In this document: one piece after another, positions 31,892-40,600 of the stretch | Layout: the number at the start of each line of letters is the position of its first letter | How positions within the stretch are numbered: position 1 is the stretch's first letter | Assembly: GCA_902786725.1 (NCBI GenBank) | Contig: CADADP010000027.1 | Location: 1-46,970 of the forward strand | Source: an uncultured Bacteroidales bacterium | GTDB lineage: Bacteria; Bacteroidota; Bacteroidia; Bacteroidales; Muribaculaceae | Direction: 5' to 3' | DNA length: 46,970 nucleotides | The notes under the pieces: generated by a model | Databases searched by the model: none | What the model was told of the DNA's origin: nothing | What the model saw: only the letters and a program-made list of their open reading frames with translations | Position numbers and translations under genes: made by a program

Positions 31892-33277
31892 TTACATTAT
31901 CGTTGGCAAGAAGCCTATGAGCCAGCTACTGATGCTCATGTAGATAATCATACCCACTATATCGTTGGTCACCGTCACGAACGGTCCTGTGGCGATGGCT
32001 GGGTCAATTTTCAGCTTCTCGAGCATGATGGGCACGAACGAACCGAATACCGAGGCAAACAGAATCACGCAGAATAGCGACGTGGTGACGGCTATGCTGG
32101 TGATGTGAGCCTTCGACGGATTGTCGTCGGCCGGGAAAATGCTGTTGTAGGCAAACACTATGGCCGATATGATGATGGCGTTGAGTGTGGCCACCCACAC
32201 TTCCTTGAGCAGGTGCTTGCCGGCATGCTTCAGGTCCAGACTGCCGTTGGCCAAGCCCTGCACCACAATGGCGCTCGATTGCGTGCCCACGTTTCCGCCT
32301 GTGCCGCCTATCAGTGGGATAAACAGTGCCATTCCGGGCAGGATTTGCAGCAGGTTGGTGTCGCCTCCGTCCAGAATCAGGGCGTTAAGGATTCCTCCCA
32401 CCAGTCCTATCATCAGCCACGGCAACCGAGCCGTGACCTGTCGCCAGATGCTGTCGTCGGTTTCCACGTCGCCCGAAAGTCCCGAGGCCAATTGGTAGTC
32501 GCGCTCGCTCTGTTCGCGCACCTCGTCCATGATGTCGTCCACCGTGATGCGGCCCACCAGACGGCCTATCGAGTCCACCACCGGCATCGCCACAAGGTCA
32601 TATTTCTCAAAGTCCAGTGCCACGTCGTCGATGGGTGTGTCGGTCCTCACACTGATGGGGTCGGGCTCCATCACGTGTTTTATCTTCGATGCCGAGGGGT
32701 TGGTGATAGTCTTTTTCAGCGGAAAGATGCCCTTGAGGCGGTTGTCGTCGTCCACCACATACACGTTGTAGATTTCGTCCATATCCTCGGCTTGCGCGCG
32801 CATGGCCTTGATGCAGTCGGGCATCGAGAGGTTCTCGTTCACCACTATCATCTCGGTGGACATGTGACCGCCGGCCGTATCCTCGCCATATTGCAGCAGG
32901 TCCACGATGTCGCCGGCCTGCTCCACGTCGTCGATGTGCTTGATAATGTCATCGCGGTCTTCCTTATCCAGCTCCTGAATCACGTCCACGGCATCGTTGG
33001 CGTCCATCATTTCCAGCTGTCGCGCGATGGCCTCGTTGGGCATCTCATCCAGCAGGTCGTGACGCTGGTCCTCATCAAGCTCTATCAGCACGTCGGCTGC
33101 AGTCTCGTCGTCCAGTAGCTTTAGCAGGAACAGCGCCTCTTTGGTGTCGAGGTCCGAAACCAGTTCCGCAATATCGGCCGGGTGCATATCCCGGATAAGT
33201 GCCAGCGCCTGAGCCTCATCGTTGGCCTCGATGAGTTGCTGAAGCTGCTTAATGAAGTCTTCGTTAATCTCTTTCAT
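31892..33277 (-). CDS. mgtE: MgtE magnesium transporter
   Basis: 461 residues from ATG 33277 (MKEINEDFIKQLQQLIE). A GTG nine bases upstream (33286) would overlap the rsmA stop as GTGA and cannot be excluded. The protein has the cytosolic N-domain (HPADIAELVSDL and repeated blocks), two CBS domains (about 130-250), and a five-helix membrane part. The conserved pore-region stretch IGGTGGNVGTQSSAIVVQGLA is present. It lets Mg2+ in, gated by cytosolic Mg2+ binding to the N and CBS domains. It overlaps or abuts rsmA upstream, so both are cotranscribed. Confidence 0.94.
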   Translation of the reverse strand: MKEINEDFIKQLQQLIEANDEAQALALIRDMHPADIAELVSDLDTKEALFLLKLLDDETAADVLIELDEDQRHDLLDEMPNEAIARQLEMMDANDAVDVIQELDKEDRDDIIKHIDDVEQAGDIVDLLQYGEDTAGGHMSTEMIVVNENLSMPDCIKAMRAQAEDMDEIYNVYVVDDDNRLKGIFPLKKTITNPSASKIKHVMEPDPISVRTDTPIDDVALDFEKYDLVAMPVVDSIGRLVGRITVDDIMDEVREQSERDYQLASGLSGDVETDDSIWRQVTARLPWLMIGLVGGILNALILDGGDTNLLQILPGMALFIPLIGGTGGNVGTQSSAIVVQGLANGSLDLKHAGKHLLKEVWVATLNAIIISAIVFAYNSIFPADDNPSKAHITSIAVTTSLFCVILFASVFGSFVPIMLEKLKIDPAIATGPFVTVTNDIVGMIIYMSISSWLIGFLPTIM

Positions 33278-33282
33278 CGTGT

Positions 33283-34080
33283 TCACTTATTTTGGGGGTT
33301 AGGGCTGTTGTTTGCCACAATGTTGGTTAAATTCACAAATTCACTCACGCTTAGTTGCTCGGGGCGTTGTCGGAACAGGTCGCTGCCAAGAACCGGGGCT
33401 CCGGGAGTGATGAGCGAGCTCAGAGAGTTGCGCAGGGTCTTTCGCCGCTGCCCGAAGGCCGTTTTCACCACCGTCTTGAACAGGCGCTCGTCGCAACCCA
33501 GATTGCTCACACTGTTGCGGGTGAGGCGTATCACGCCCGATTTCACCTTGGGCGGTGGGTTAAACACGTTCTCGTCCACGGTGAAGAGGTATTCGGCGTC
33601 GTACCAGGCTTGGAGCAGAACCGACAATATGCCGTAGGTCTTGCTCCCGGGCGCCGCCGTGATGCGCTGTGCCACCTCACGTTGCAGCATACCGCTGCAA
33701 CACATCACTTGCTCCTTGTAGTCGAGCACTTTGAAGAAGATTTGCGACGAGATGTTGTAGGGGTAGTTGCCTATTACGCAGAATTTGCGCTCGCCAAAGA
33801 CTTGGCGCAGGTCCAAATGCAGGAAATCGGCCGCAATGATGCCGGAGCGCAAGTCGGGGAATGTGGCCTCGAGGTAGGCTACACTTTCGCGATCCAGCTC
33901 CACAACCGTCAGGTCGTGCCGCTCATCCATAAGGAACTGCGTGAGCACTCCCATACCTGGACCCACTTCAAGCACCGGCACACCACGATAGGCGCTTAGT
34001 GTCTCGGCTATGCGCTCTGCTATTGACAGGTCGGTCAGGAAGTGCTGCCCCAGTGACTTTTTTGCCCTTACGCGTTTCAT
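33283..34080 (-). CDS. rsmA: 16S rRNA dimethyladenosine transferase
   Basis: 265 residues (also called KsgA). It dimethylates two adjacent adenines near the 3' end of 16S rRNA during 30S maturation. The N-terminus KKSLGQHFLTD is the family start. The SAM-binding site is LEVGPGMGVLTQFL, and the catalytic loop NYPYNISSQIFF is present, with the usual YDAEYLFTVDENVFNPPPKV near the end. It has no oddities in length. The following gene is mgtE, with a four-base overlap possible. A TAACTTTA box at 34100-34107 could be a poor -7 element. Confidence 0.94.
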   Translation of the reverse strand: MKRVRAKKSLGQHFLTDLSIAERIAETLSAYRGVPVLEVGPGMGVLTQFLMDERHDLTVVELDRESVAYLEATFPDLRSGIIAADFLHLDLRQVFGERKFCVIGNYPYNISSQIFFKVLDYKEQVMCCSGMLQREVAQRITAAPGSKTYGILSVLLQAWYDAEYLFTVDENVFNPPPKVKSGVIRLTRNSVSNLGCDERLFKTVVKTAFGQRRKTLRNSLSSLITPGAPVLGSDLFRQRPEQLSVSEFVNLTNIVANNSPNPQNK

Positions 34081-34317
34081 CTTTTTCTCTGCTGTGCTAT
34101 AAAGTTACGTTGTTAAAAATGTGGGTTCATTATATCAGCCTAAGATGATTTTGAACTTTTATATCAGCGGATGCGAAGTTAAGAGTGAATCTACTTAGTG
34201 AGTTGCGTAGCAAGACTTTAACGCGCTGTCTGCCGGTGGAAAACAAAATCAGCCAAGCCCACACCTTTATTTTTTTGTTAATTTATAGAGCTCTCCTTAT
34301 AAAATTACTTGCCGCAT

Positions 34318-34351
34318 TTTGCTCGTAAACCGCAAAAAAACACTACCTTTG
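34318..34351 (+). promoter_or_regulatory. Promoter upstream of the flippase-like membrane gene
   Basis: TTTG (34318-34321), a 22-base spacer and TACCTTTG (34344-34351), a full match at -7. The rest of the 358-base gap between rsmA and the membrane gene shows no gene or clear structure, only AT-rich leader. Confidence 0.55.
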
Positions 34352-34438
34352 TACTACTTGCAATGCTATCGTCACTATGTGACATTATCGGCAAGGTATT
34401 GCAAAGTTAGTTATTTTCGGCAACACATGTTATAAAAA

Positions 34439-35470
34439 GTGAAAAAAATAGTTTCAATATTGCTAAAATATGGTATTCCCGTTGCTGTGAGCGTGGGTTT
34501 GGCCTATTTTTTATACACCAATGTTGATATCGACGCCATCACCACCAGTCTGCGTCAAGACGTGAACTACCGGTGGTTCCTGCCGGTGATTGTGGTGAGC
34601 GTGATGAGCCACGTGTTCCGTGGCTTGCGCTGGCGCATACAGTTGCGGGCTGTGAATGTTAACGCGCCTCTGAGCGCAGTGGTTAACTCCATCTTCGGCA
34701 CCTATTTTGTCAACCTGCTCTTCCCGCGATTGGGCGAGGTGTGGCGCTGTGGATATATAGCGAATAGGGAGAAGGCTCCGTTTAGCCTGGTGCTTGGCTC
34801 TATGGTGGGCGACCGCCTGAGCGACACTCTCACCGTGCTGCTGCTCACAGTGTTCACATTCTTTTTGGCCGGCGACAAGCTGGCTCTGTTCTTCGATGCG
34901 CGCGACGATGGCTCATCGCCCGGTCTGCTCGGCTCATGGATCCTCTGGACTTGCGTGGCTGTGGTGTTGCTGATGGTAGCGCTGGCTGTGTGGGTGATTC
35001 GCACCGATTCGCAGAACCCTGTAGTGGCTAAGTTGCGCTCCCCTTTGATGAGCCTCTGGAACGGTTTCGCCGCCATCTGGCGAATGGACGGCAAGTGGAT
35101 GTTCCTCTTCTACACAGTCATGATTTGGGGATGCTACTTTATGCAGCTCTACTTGGCCTCCTTCGCGTTCACCTTTACGGCCAATTTGGGTGTCGTGGCC
35201 GTGCTGGTGCTCTTTGTGCTCAGCAGTCTGGGGATGGCTGTGCCCTCAAATGGCGGATTGGGACCATGGCAGTATGCCATCATCTTCGGGCTCACGCTCT
35301 ATGGAATTGGCGATTTCCCGCTTTCCACCCCCTACGACCCGCAGGCCAGCGCCTTCGCCTGGCTGGTGTGGGGTGTGCAGACGATGCTGCTCATAGTGCT
35401 GGGTATCTATGCCTTTGTGTGTATCGAAATCGACCGACGACGGATGGTGCGCAACAAAAGTGATAAATAA
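34439..35470 (+). CDS. Flippase-like LPG synthase TM-domain membrane protein
   Basis: 343 residues starting at a GTG (34439). An ATG at 34427 lies in the same frame but is followed by a TAA two codons later, so it cannot start this gene. The protein has about seven to eight membrane helices and fits the UPF0104 or lysylphosphatidylglycerol synthase transmembrane family, with the pieces FRGLRWRIQL, GTYFVNLLFPRLGEVWRCGY, LGSMVGDRLSDTLTV and NGGLGPWQYAIIFG. The soluble LPG synthase domain is absent, so it is probably a lipid- or prenyl-linked substrate flippase, or a family relative of unknown substrate. A second small membrane gene follows 41 bases on. Confidence 0.8.
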   Translation: MKKIVSILLKYGIPVAVSVGLAYFLYTNVDIDAITTSLRQDVNYRWFLPVIVVSVMSHVFRGLRWRIQLRAVNVNAPLSAVVNSIFGTYFVNLLFPRLGEVWRCGYIANREKAPFSLVLGSMVGDRLSDTLTVLLLTVFTFFLAGDKLALFFDARDDGSSPGLLGSWILWTCVAVVLLMVALAVWVIRTDSQNPVVAKLRSPLMSLWNGFAAIWRMDGKWMFLFYTVMIWGCYFMQLYLASFAFTFTANLGVVAVLVLFVLSSLGMAVPSNGGLGPWQYAIIFGLTLYGIGDFPLSTPYDPQASAFAWLVWGVQTMLLIVLGIYAFVCIEIDRRRMVRNKSDK

Positions 35471-35511
35471 ATCAGAGATAATCTTTTAACACCCGAAAAT
35501 ATTTAAGTATT

Positions 35512-36030
35512 ATGCCACTACTCGACGATAATTTCAACGACTACTTTGAGCAGCCGCAAGAAGAGAAACCGGCTAAGGAACCTCAAGTGGAAACTGCCGA
35601 AGAGCGCGAGGAGCGCGAAATCAAGGAAGCCACAATCGAGCGCCGTTACAACCGCGTGAAGTGGGCCATTGGCATCTTCGTGACGCTGGCCGTGCTTCTG
35701 GCCATTTTCTGGTGCTGGCAACGCTACTTCCACCCTTACATCGAGGGCGAGGAATGTGGATATGTGGAGACTGTCACAAACCAGGGGACGCTCTTCAAGA
35801 CCTACGAGGGTAAAATGATGACCGAGAAGATGTTGCCCGATACCGTGCGACGCTACTACAGCGACTTCCTGTTCACCATCCGCGACGACTCGGTGGCGCG
35901 CAACGTGATGCGTGCAGCAGGCACCGGAAGGCGCGTGAGGTTGTCCTACGAGGAGTACAAGGGGCGTTTGCCCTGGAGAGGAGAGACTCCACGTGTTGTC
36001 ACCGCCATTGAGTACGACACCATCCGCTGA
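35512..36030 (+). CDS. Small conserved single-pass membrane protein
   Basis: 172 residues. Residues 1-45 are very acidic and charged (PQEEKPAKEPQVETAEEREERE). There is one membrane helix (about 50-70, WAIGIFVTLAVLLAIFWCW). The C-terminal domain of about 100 residues (ECGYVETVTNQGTLFKTYEGKMMTEKML) is probably outside the cytoplasm. The layout resembles a Bacteroidales protein of unknown role. It is likely in an operon with the flippase-like gene. Confidence 0.65.
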   Translation: MPLLDDNFNDYFEQPQEEKPAKEPQVETAEEREEREIKEATIERRYNRVKWAIGIFVTLAVLLAIFWCWQRYFHPYIEGEECGYVETVTNQGTLFKTYEGKMMTEKMLPDTVRRYYSDFLFTIRDDSVARNVMRAAGTGRRVRLSYEEYKGRLPWRGETPRVVTAIEYDTIR

Positions 36031-36074
36031 CCTGTTTTGGGTTCAAACATAACGTCAAAGAACTCTGCGTATCA

Positions 36075-36095
36075 CAGACCGGTACTTCTGGTCTG
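36075..36095. terminator. Possible hairpin between convergent genes
   Basis: CAGACC (36075-36080) and GGTCTG (36090-36095) form a 6-bp stem with a nine-base loop in the 265-base gap between the convergent membrane gene and zinc-ribbon gene. It may terminate either side or be part of a small transcript, discussed in the findings. Confidence 0.4.
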
Positions 36096-36106
36096 CGTTC
36101 ACACCG

Positions 36107-36137
36107 CAAAGTTACGTCGTGTCTCATCACTTGTCAA
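36107..36137 (-). promoter_or_regulatory. Orphan promoter-like element pointing left
   Basis: On the minus strand: TTG (36137-36135), a 20-base spacer and TAACTTTG (36114-36107), a full Bacteroidetes match. It is followed on the same strand by a hairpin at 36095-36075 and by no minus-strand gene until rsmA, so it may drive a small or antisense RNA. Confidence 0.45.
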
Positions 36138-36295
36138 TGTCATTTTCTGAAAATGCGTTGGCGCGCCACCATTGCCGGTGATGCGCCATATTGTCTCTTG
36201 ACGTTGACTCTGGGTGTAGCCCGTCATGCTGGCATCTCTTATGCAGATTTTAACCCTAATCTTAGTTCGATAATCTTGTGTCCTGATTCGTTGCG

Positions 36296-36892
36296 CTAAT
36301 TCAGTAGCTGGATTAGTAGCCAGATACCCAGAATTATCAGCAGCACTGTCAGGCATCCGCTCAGATTCACCGTGCATCCATAGGTCTTGCCGCCGGGGTC
36401 ATTCTCATCACCGTGGCTCGGCTCATCGTCGTCATTCGTGGCATGGACATCCTCGCCCGGAGGTGCCATCCGGTGCCAGTAGGCCGACGGCAGGTTGGGG
36501 TTGTGTGGTATCAGTATCTTGCGCGGGGCGCCGTTGCGATAAGGACCCACAATGCCATTCCGCTCAAGCTCGCGCATCAGTTCGGCTGCCTCCTCACTGC
36601 TGATTCCAAAGTAGGCTTGTAGCATCGGCGTGGATATGGCGTTGCACGAACCCAGATACTCCACCGCTTGCCTGTAGAGTGGCGAAAACTGCTCCTGTGG
36701 CTTATTCTTCACATCCTCATCATCGCTCACTTCCTCGGCCAGTGGCACTTCCTCTGTGGGAATATAGGCATAGTTGCCTATGATTTTAAGCGTCGAAAGG
36801 CAGCCTGGACACACTGTCAGGTAGCCCAGCGCGCGCAGTTTTTCCTCGCTGATGTTAATGGTGTGATTGCACTTTGGGCAAATATAACTCAT
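36296..36892 (-). CDS. Zinc-ribbon + FtsK-gamma-like winged helix + tail-anchor protein
   Basis: 198 residues. A zinc ribbon (CPKC at 5-8, CPGC at 28-31) opens the protein. Residues 70-127 fit the FtsK gamma (KOPS-reading) winged helix: SPLYRQAVEYLG, PMLQAYFGISSEEAAELMREL, NGIVGPYRNGAPRKILIP. After an acidic Asp/Glu linker (150-166), a single membrane helix closes the chain (about 176-197, LSGCLTVLLIILGIWLLIQLL). No ATPase domain is present. It is the last gene of the six-gene operon, 18 bases after the coiled-coil membrane gene. A DNA-binding role at the inner face of the membrane is inferred from the fold. What it binds is unknown. Confidence 0.8.
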   Translation of the reverse strand: MSYICPKCNHTINISEEKLRALGYLTVCPGCLSTLKIIGNYAYIPTEEVPLAEEVSDDEDVKNKPQEQFSPLYRQAVEYLGSCNAISTPMLQAYFGISSEEAAELMRELERNGIVGPYRNGAPRKILIPHNPNLPSAYWHRMAPPGEDVHATNDDDEPSHGDENDPGGKTYGCTVNLSGCLTVLLIILGIWLLIQLLN

Positions 36893-36910
36893 TGGAAATT
36901 TCTTTCTGAT

Positions 36911-37663
36911 TTACGGTTCATAATGAATACGCGATTTCACTCTCACGTGCCACTTCCCGCCACGCATCACGGCCTCACCTTCCTTGTCGGTGACTATGCG
37001 CTTCATCCCGCCCGATGTGTGAATATTATCTCCCTCACACGCGGTGGTCAGGTTCTGGGTGGGCATCATCAGGGCCAGCTGGTGCACGTCGGCCGAGTCT
37101 ATCACGTGAAATTTGCCCGTTATGCCATCTGTCGTGTTTATCTCGTATATCGAGTTGCCGGGCTCAAAGTCCTCGGCCGCCCGGCCAAACACTCCCTCAT
37201 GGTCGGCTCGCGACAGGAATTGGCGTGGCGCAAACGCGGGCTTCGGGCTTGGTGTCTTCACCGTTTCTGCTCCTTTGCGGCGGATGTCGCTCTTCACGCC
37301 CTCTATCTTGGCGTTAAGCGCCTTCAGGTTCTCGTCTATCAGCTTGTTTGCCTTGTCCAGGTCGGCGCGCAGTGCGTCTATCTCATCACGCAGGGCGCCT
37401 ATTTCCTTCGCACTCTGCTTGTGTAGCATAGCCAGTGCGGCGCCCACGGCCGCGAGCAGCAGCACAATCAGTGCCACCGGTATCCACGGCTGGCCGTGGC
37501 CCTTCTCGGGCGTGGGTGTCTCGGCGGCCGGCGTGGGTGATGCCACCACCACTGCGGCTGTGTCGGCCGGTGCCTGAATCGAGTCGGGGACCACTGTGTC
37601 TTGTCCCGAGGCTGTTATGGCGAAAAACGCCGTTGTGGCGAAGAGTAAAACCTTGAGTTTCAT
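36911..37663 (-). CDS. Signal-anchored coiled-coil membrane protein
   Basis: 250 residues. A signal-like segment (MKLKVLLFATTAFFAITASG) is followed by an Ala/Pro/Thr-rich stretch (SPTPAAETPTPEK), then a second membrane helix (about 60-80, PVALIVLLLAAVGAALAML). A coiled coil follows (about 85-125, IGALRDEIDALRADLDKANKLI), and the C-terminal domain (about 145-250) is a small globular unit of unknown family. If the first helix is cleaved, the coiled coil and C-terminal domain lie in the cytoplasm. The gap to the Hsp70-like gene is seven bases. I do not recognise a known family. Confidence 0.75.
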   Translation of the reverse strand: MKLKVLLFATTAFFAITASGQDTVVPDSIQAPADTAAVVVASPTPAAETPTPEKGHGQPWIPVALIVLLLAAVGAALAMLHKQSAKEIGALRDEIDALRADLDKANKLIDENLKALNAKIEGVKSDIRRKGAETVKTPSPKPAFAPRQFLSRADHEGVFGRAAEDFEPGNSIYEINTTDGITGKFHVIDSADVHQLALMMPTQNLTTACEGDNIHTSGGMKRIVTDKEGEAVMRGGKWHVRVKSRIHYEP

Positions 37664-37670
37664 AGTGTGC

Positions 37671-40600
37671 CTATTGCTGTTTGTTGATTACGTTGTTACA
37701 CAGGTTGCTTAGCAGGTTATGCCTTATCACGCCTATCACCGGGTAGAAGAAAGGCACATCCTGTATCTCGTCGGTGTCGTTATAGTTCTGCGTGAGCAGG
37801 AACGCGCGTATTCCGGCGGTTAGGTAGTTGCTCAGGTCATTATTCAGCACCGTGGTGAAAATCGTGAACACTTTGGGCTCTATCCCGAACTCGTCTTTCA
37901 CCGTGGCGTCGCACAGCGACACGAAGAACTGGTTGAACTCCCTCACCTTCTCCACCAGTTGCTCCCTTGTCTCCAGACTGCTCACCTCGCTGAAAGTGAG
38001 GTGCTCGTCGGGTAGCATCGAGTAGCAATACTTAATCGAATTGATGTTGCGAGGCGTGAATAATGCCGTGTCGGCCTGGTTGTCGAGCCTGCGATTCTCC
38101 AGCCTGATGCCGCCGCGGCACGTTATCTGCTTGGGCGACTGCTCTTCTATCTTTATCTCGAAGTGCTCACTGTAGGGCGTGCCGAACACGCGCTCCAGTA
38201 TGCTCTGAGTAAACTCTCGCACAAGTTCGCGATTGCCCACGATATTCAGTATCTTCGACCCCGTCCCGCTAAAGTATATCTGCTTGGGACGCTCCAGGTT
38301 GCGATGCTTCATCTGGCTGGCGATATAGTAGATAATGGCCGCGTAGAAGTACATGAATATGAGTTTCCGCTGGCTGTCGTTCTTCAGCAGTGTGTTGTAA
38401 CTGTAGAGGCTTCGGTCTATCTCGCGAAGCGAGCGCAACTGCTCCACGTTTTCCAGTGAGAACAGGAACGCGTTGATATCTTCCGAGCGCTTGTCCTGCA
38501 TTATCTCGTCCAGAATACTGCCCAGGTGCGCCAACTCGGGCTTCTGAGCTATCAGCCGCTTGAAGTAGGTGGTGTAGTGCTGAAGCAGCGGGTTGTTGTC
38601 CGAGTCCTTGTCGGTGAACGCGTCGCCGAATATCGCGTTGCCCGCAAAGCGGAACGACGATATCGCCACCGGCACGCTACTCATGCGGTCGGCCGACGGC
38701 TGATATATCACCGTGTCGCTCGTCCCGCCTCCGATGTCTATCGAAACAAAACTGCTGCCGGCCACCTCGGCCCCCTGATAGTAGTAGGCTGGCGCTATCG
38801 ACTCGGGATAGCAACGCAAGTTCTCGGCCACCGCGTCATTGCCGGCTATAAAGTCGCGATACAGGGCCTCCCATGTGCTCTGGAGGGCATTGCGGTCGCT
38901 GCCGCTCATGCTCACCGGGTAAAAATATACTATCCTGGTCTTGCTCAGTGACGCGTTCTCTAACAGCACCTTAGCGCGAATCAGCATAATTATCTCGCGC
39001 AAAAACGCCATCGACAACTCCTTGTCTCCACGCCACTTGATGTTGGTGGTGACATTATATCCGGCAAAGTATTGGCGCTCATACAGGAAGGGGATGTTCA
39101 CCTCGCTGAACATTCCGCTGCCTGTGGTGTTGCTCTTGGCGTTGCGCGCCAGAGTGGTGCGCAATGGGAAGCCGTAGAGGTTATCGATTTCGCTCGGCAG
39201 GAATTCTATGTTCTGCAACTGGTCGGCAAACTGCAGGTTGTCGCCCTTGCGGTGAAGCGTGGCTATCAGAGTGTCGCCGCTGTTGGGCGTAAACGTCAGC
39301 GGTACCGAATTGTGACCGCGCTCAGCCACTTCCACGTGGCTGTTGGTGGTGCCGAAATCCACCGCGAATATCAGTTCCTTGTTGGTCTCGGTGTAGGGCT
39401 GCCACAGCGGTAATATGTAGCCTGTGAACGTGCCCAGTTCTGCATTGACATTGGCTTCGATGAAGTCGAAACTGCCTTTCACGTCATAGTATGTGGAGCC
39501 GAAAGTCTCGCGTGTACGTGCCTTGCCCTGTGTGTCGATGCCTGCTTGTGTGAATCCGTTGCCCAGAAACTTAAGCGATGCCTCGCAGAGCATCGTGGTC
39601 AGCAACACGGTGTAGGCGTTGGCGGCGCTGGTGCGCACAAATGGGAAAACGGCGGCCGACATAATCGCTCGCACTATGCGGCCCGTGCCACGCGACTCAT
39701 TGAAGGTCCACGATGGGTCGTTCACCGGGAAATATGTGCGTGTCAGCTCTATGTATTTCTTGCGTACGGGTATGCGCAGCGTCACTGTCACCGAGCCGTC
39801 GATGCTCTCTTCCAAGTCCATCATGTTGCGGCCCAGGATGCGGCTCGTCAGGTCTTCGGCTTTGAAATAACGGAAAAACTCCGGCTTCAATGGCAGTAGA
39901 TAGCCATGCTCGCCGTTGCGGGCCACCAGGTTGCCGTTGAAAAAGTGCGCTGTGTCGATTGGCGAACTCAGTTGCACTATGTTCTCGCTCAGAAAATCGG
40001 ATGTCGTCACAAACGGGTAGGCTACCGAGGTGTCGGGTAACTTGCGCTCGCCAATGGGCACGTCGTTGGCCAGCACTTGTGTGGAACTGTTCCACGGCTT
40101 GTCCAGATACTTGTAGTTGTCGGCGCTGCCGTTGAAATTGCTGCGCAGCACTAGTGGCAACTCGGCGCTCTCTTGCGCAATCGAAGGCGAAATCACAAAG
40201 TCGCTCTCAGTAGCCTGCGTGCGAATGTCGGTCACACGCTTGTGATAGAGTTGCGCGCCAAGCACCGTCACCTCGTTGTCGCCACTGAATGGGTCAAACT
40301 CTTGGTTGAGTCGCTCCTGTACCTTGCCGCAATCCTCACGATTGAATGCCTTCGGGTCGCTTATGGCCCGGGTTATGCGGGCAAAGAGACCGGGCTTGTT
40401 GCGGCGAATGTGCTCCAAGTTCATGAAAATGTATGAATACACCTTGCTCACTCGCTCGCGAAGCGACGGAAACGCGTTGAACAGCAAGAAGATGTAATAC
40501 ACAAAGTCATCGTCTCTCTGCCACAGCGCGCGAGGCGACGAGAACAGCGGCACGCCTTGCTCCACCTTGATTTGCTCCACCTGGAACTGAACCGGAGCGG

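Noticed and set aside
36099-36377. A 92-codon minus-strand frame overlapping the zinc-ribbon gene
   Set aside because: It overlaps the true gene in another frame, has no family signature, and includes the intergenic part with the promoter and hairpin.
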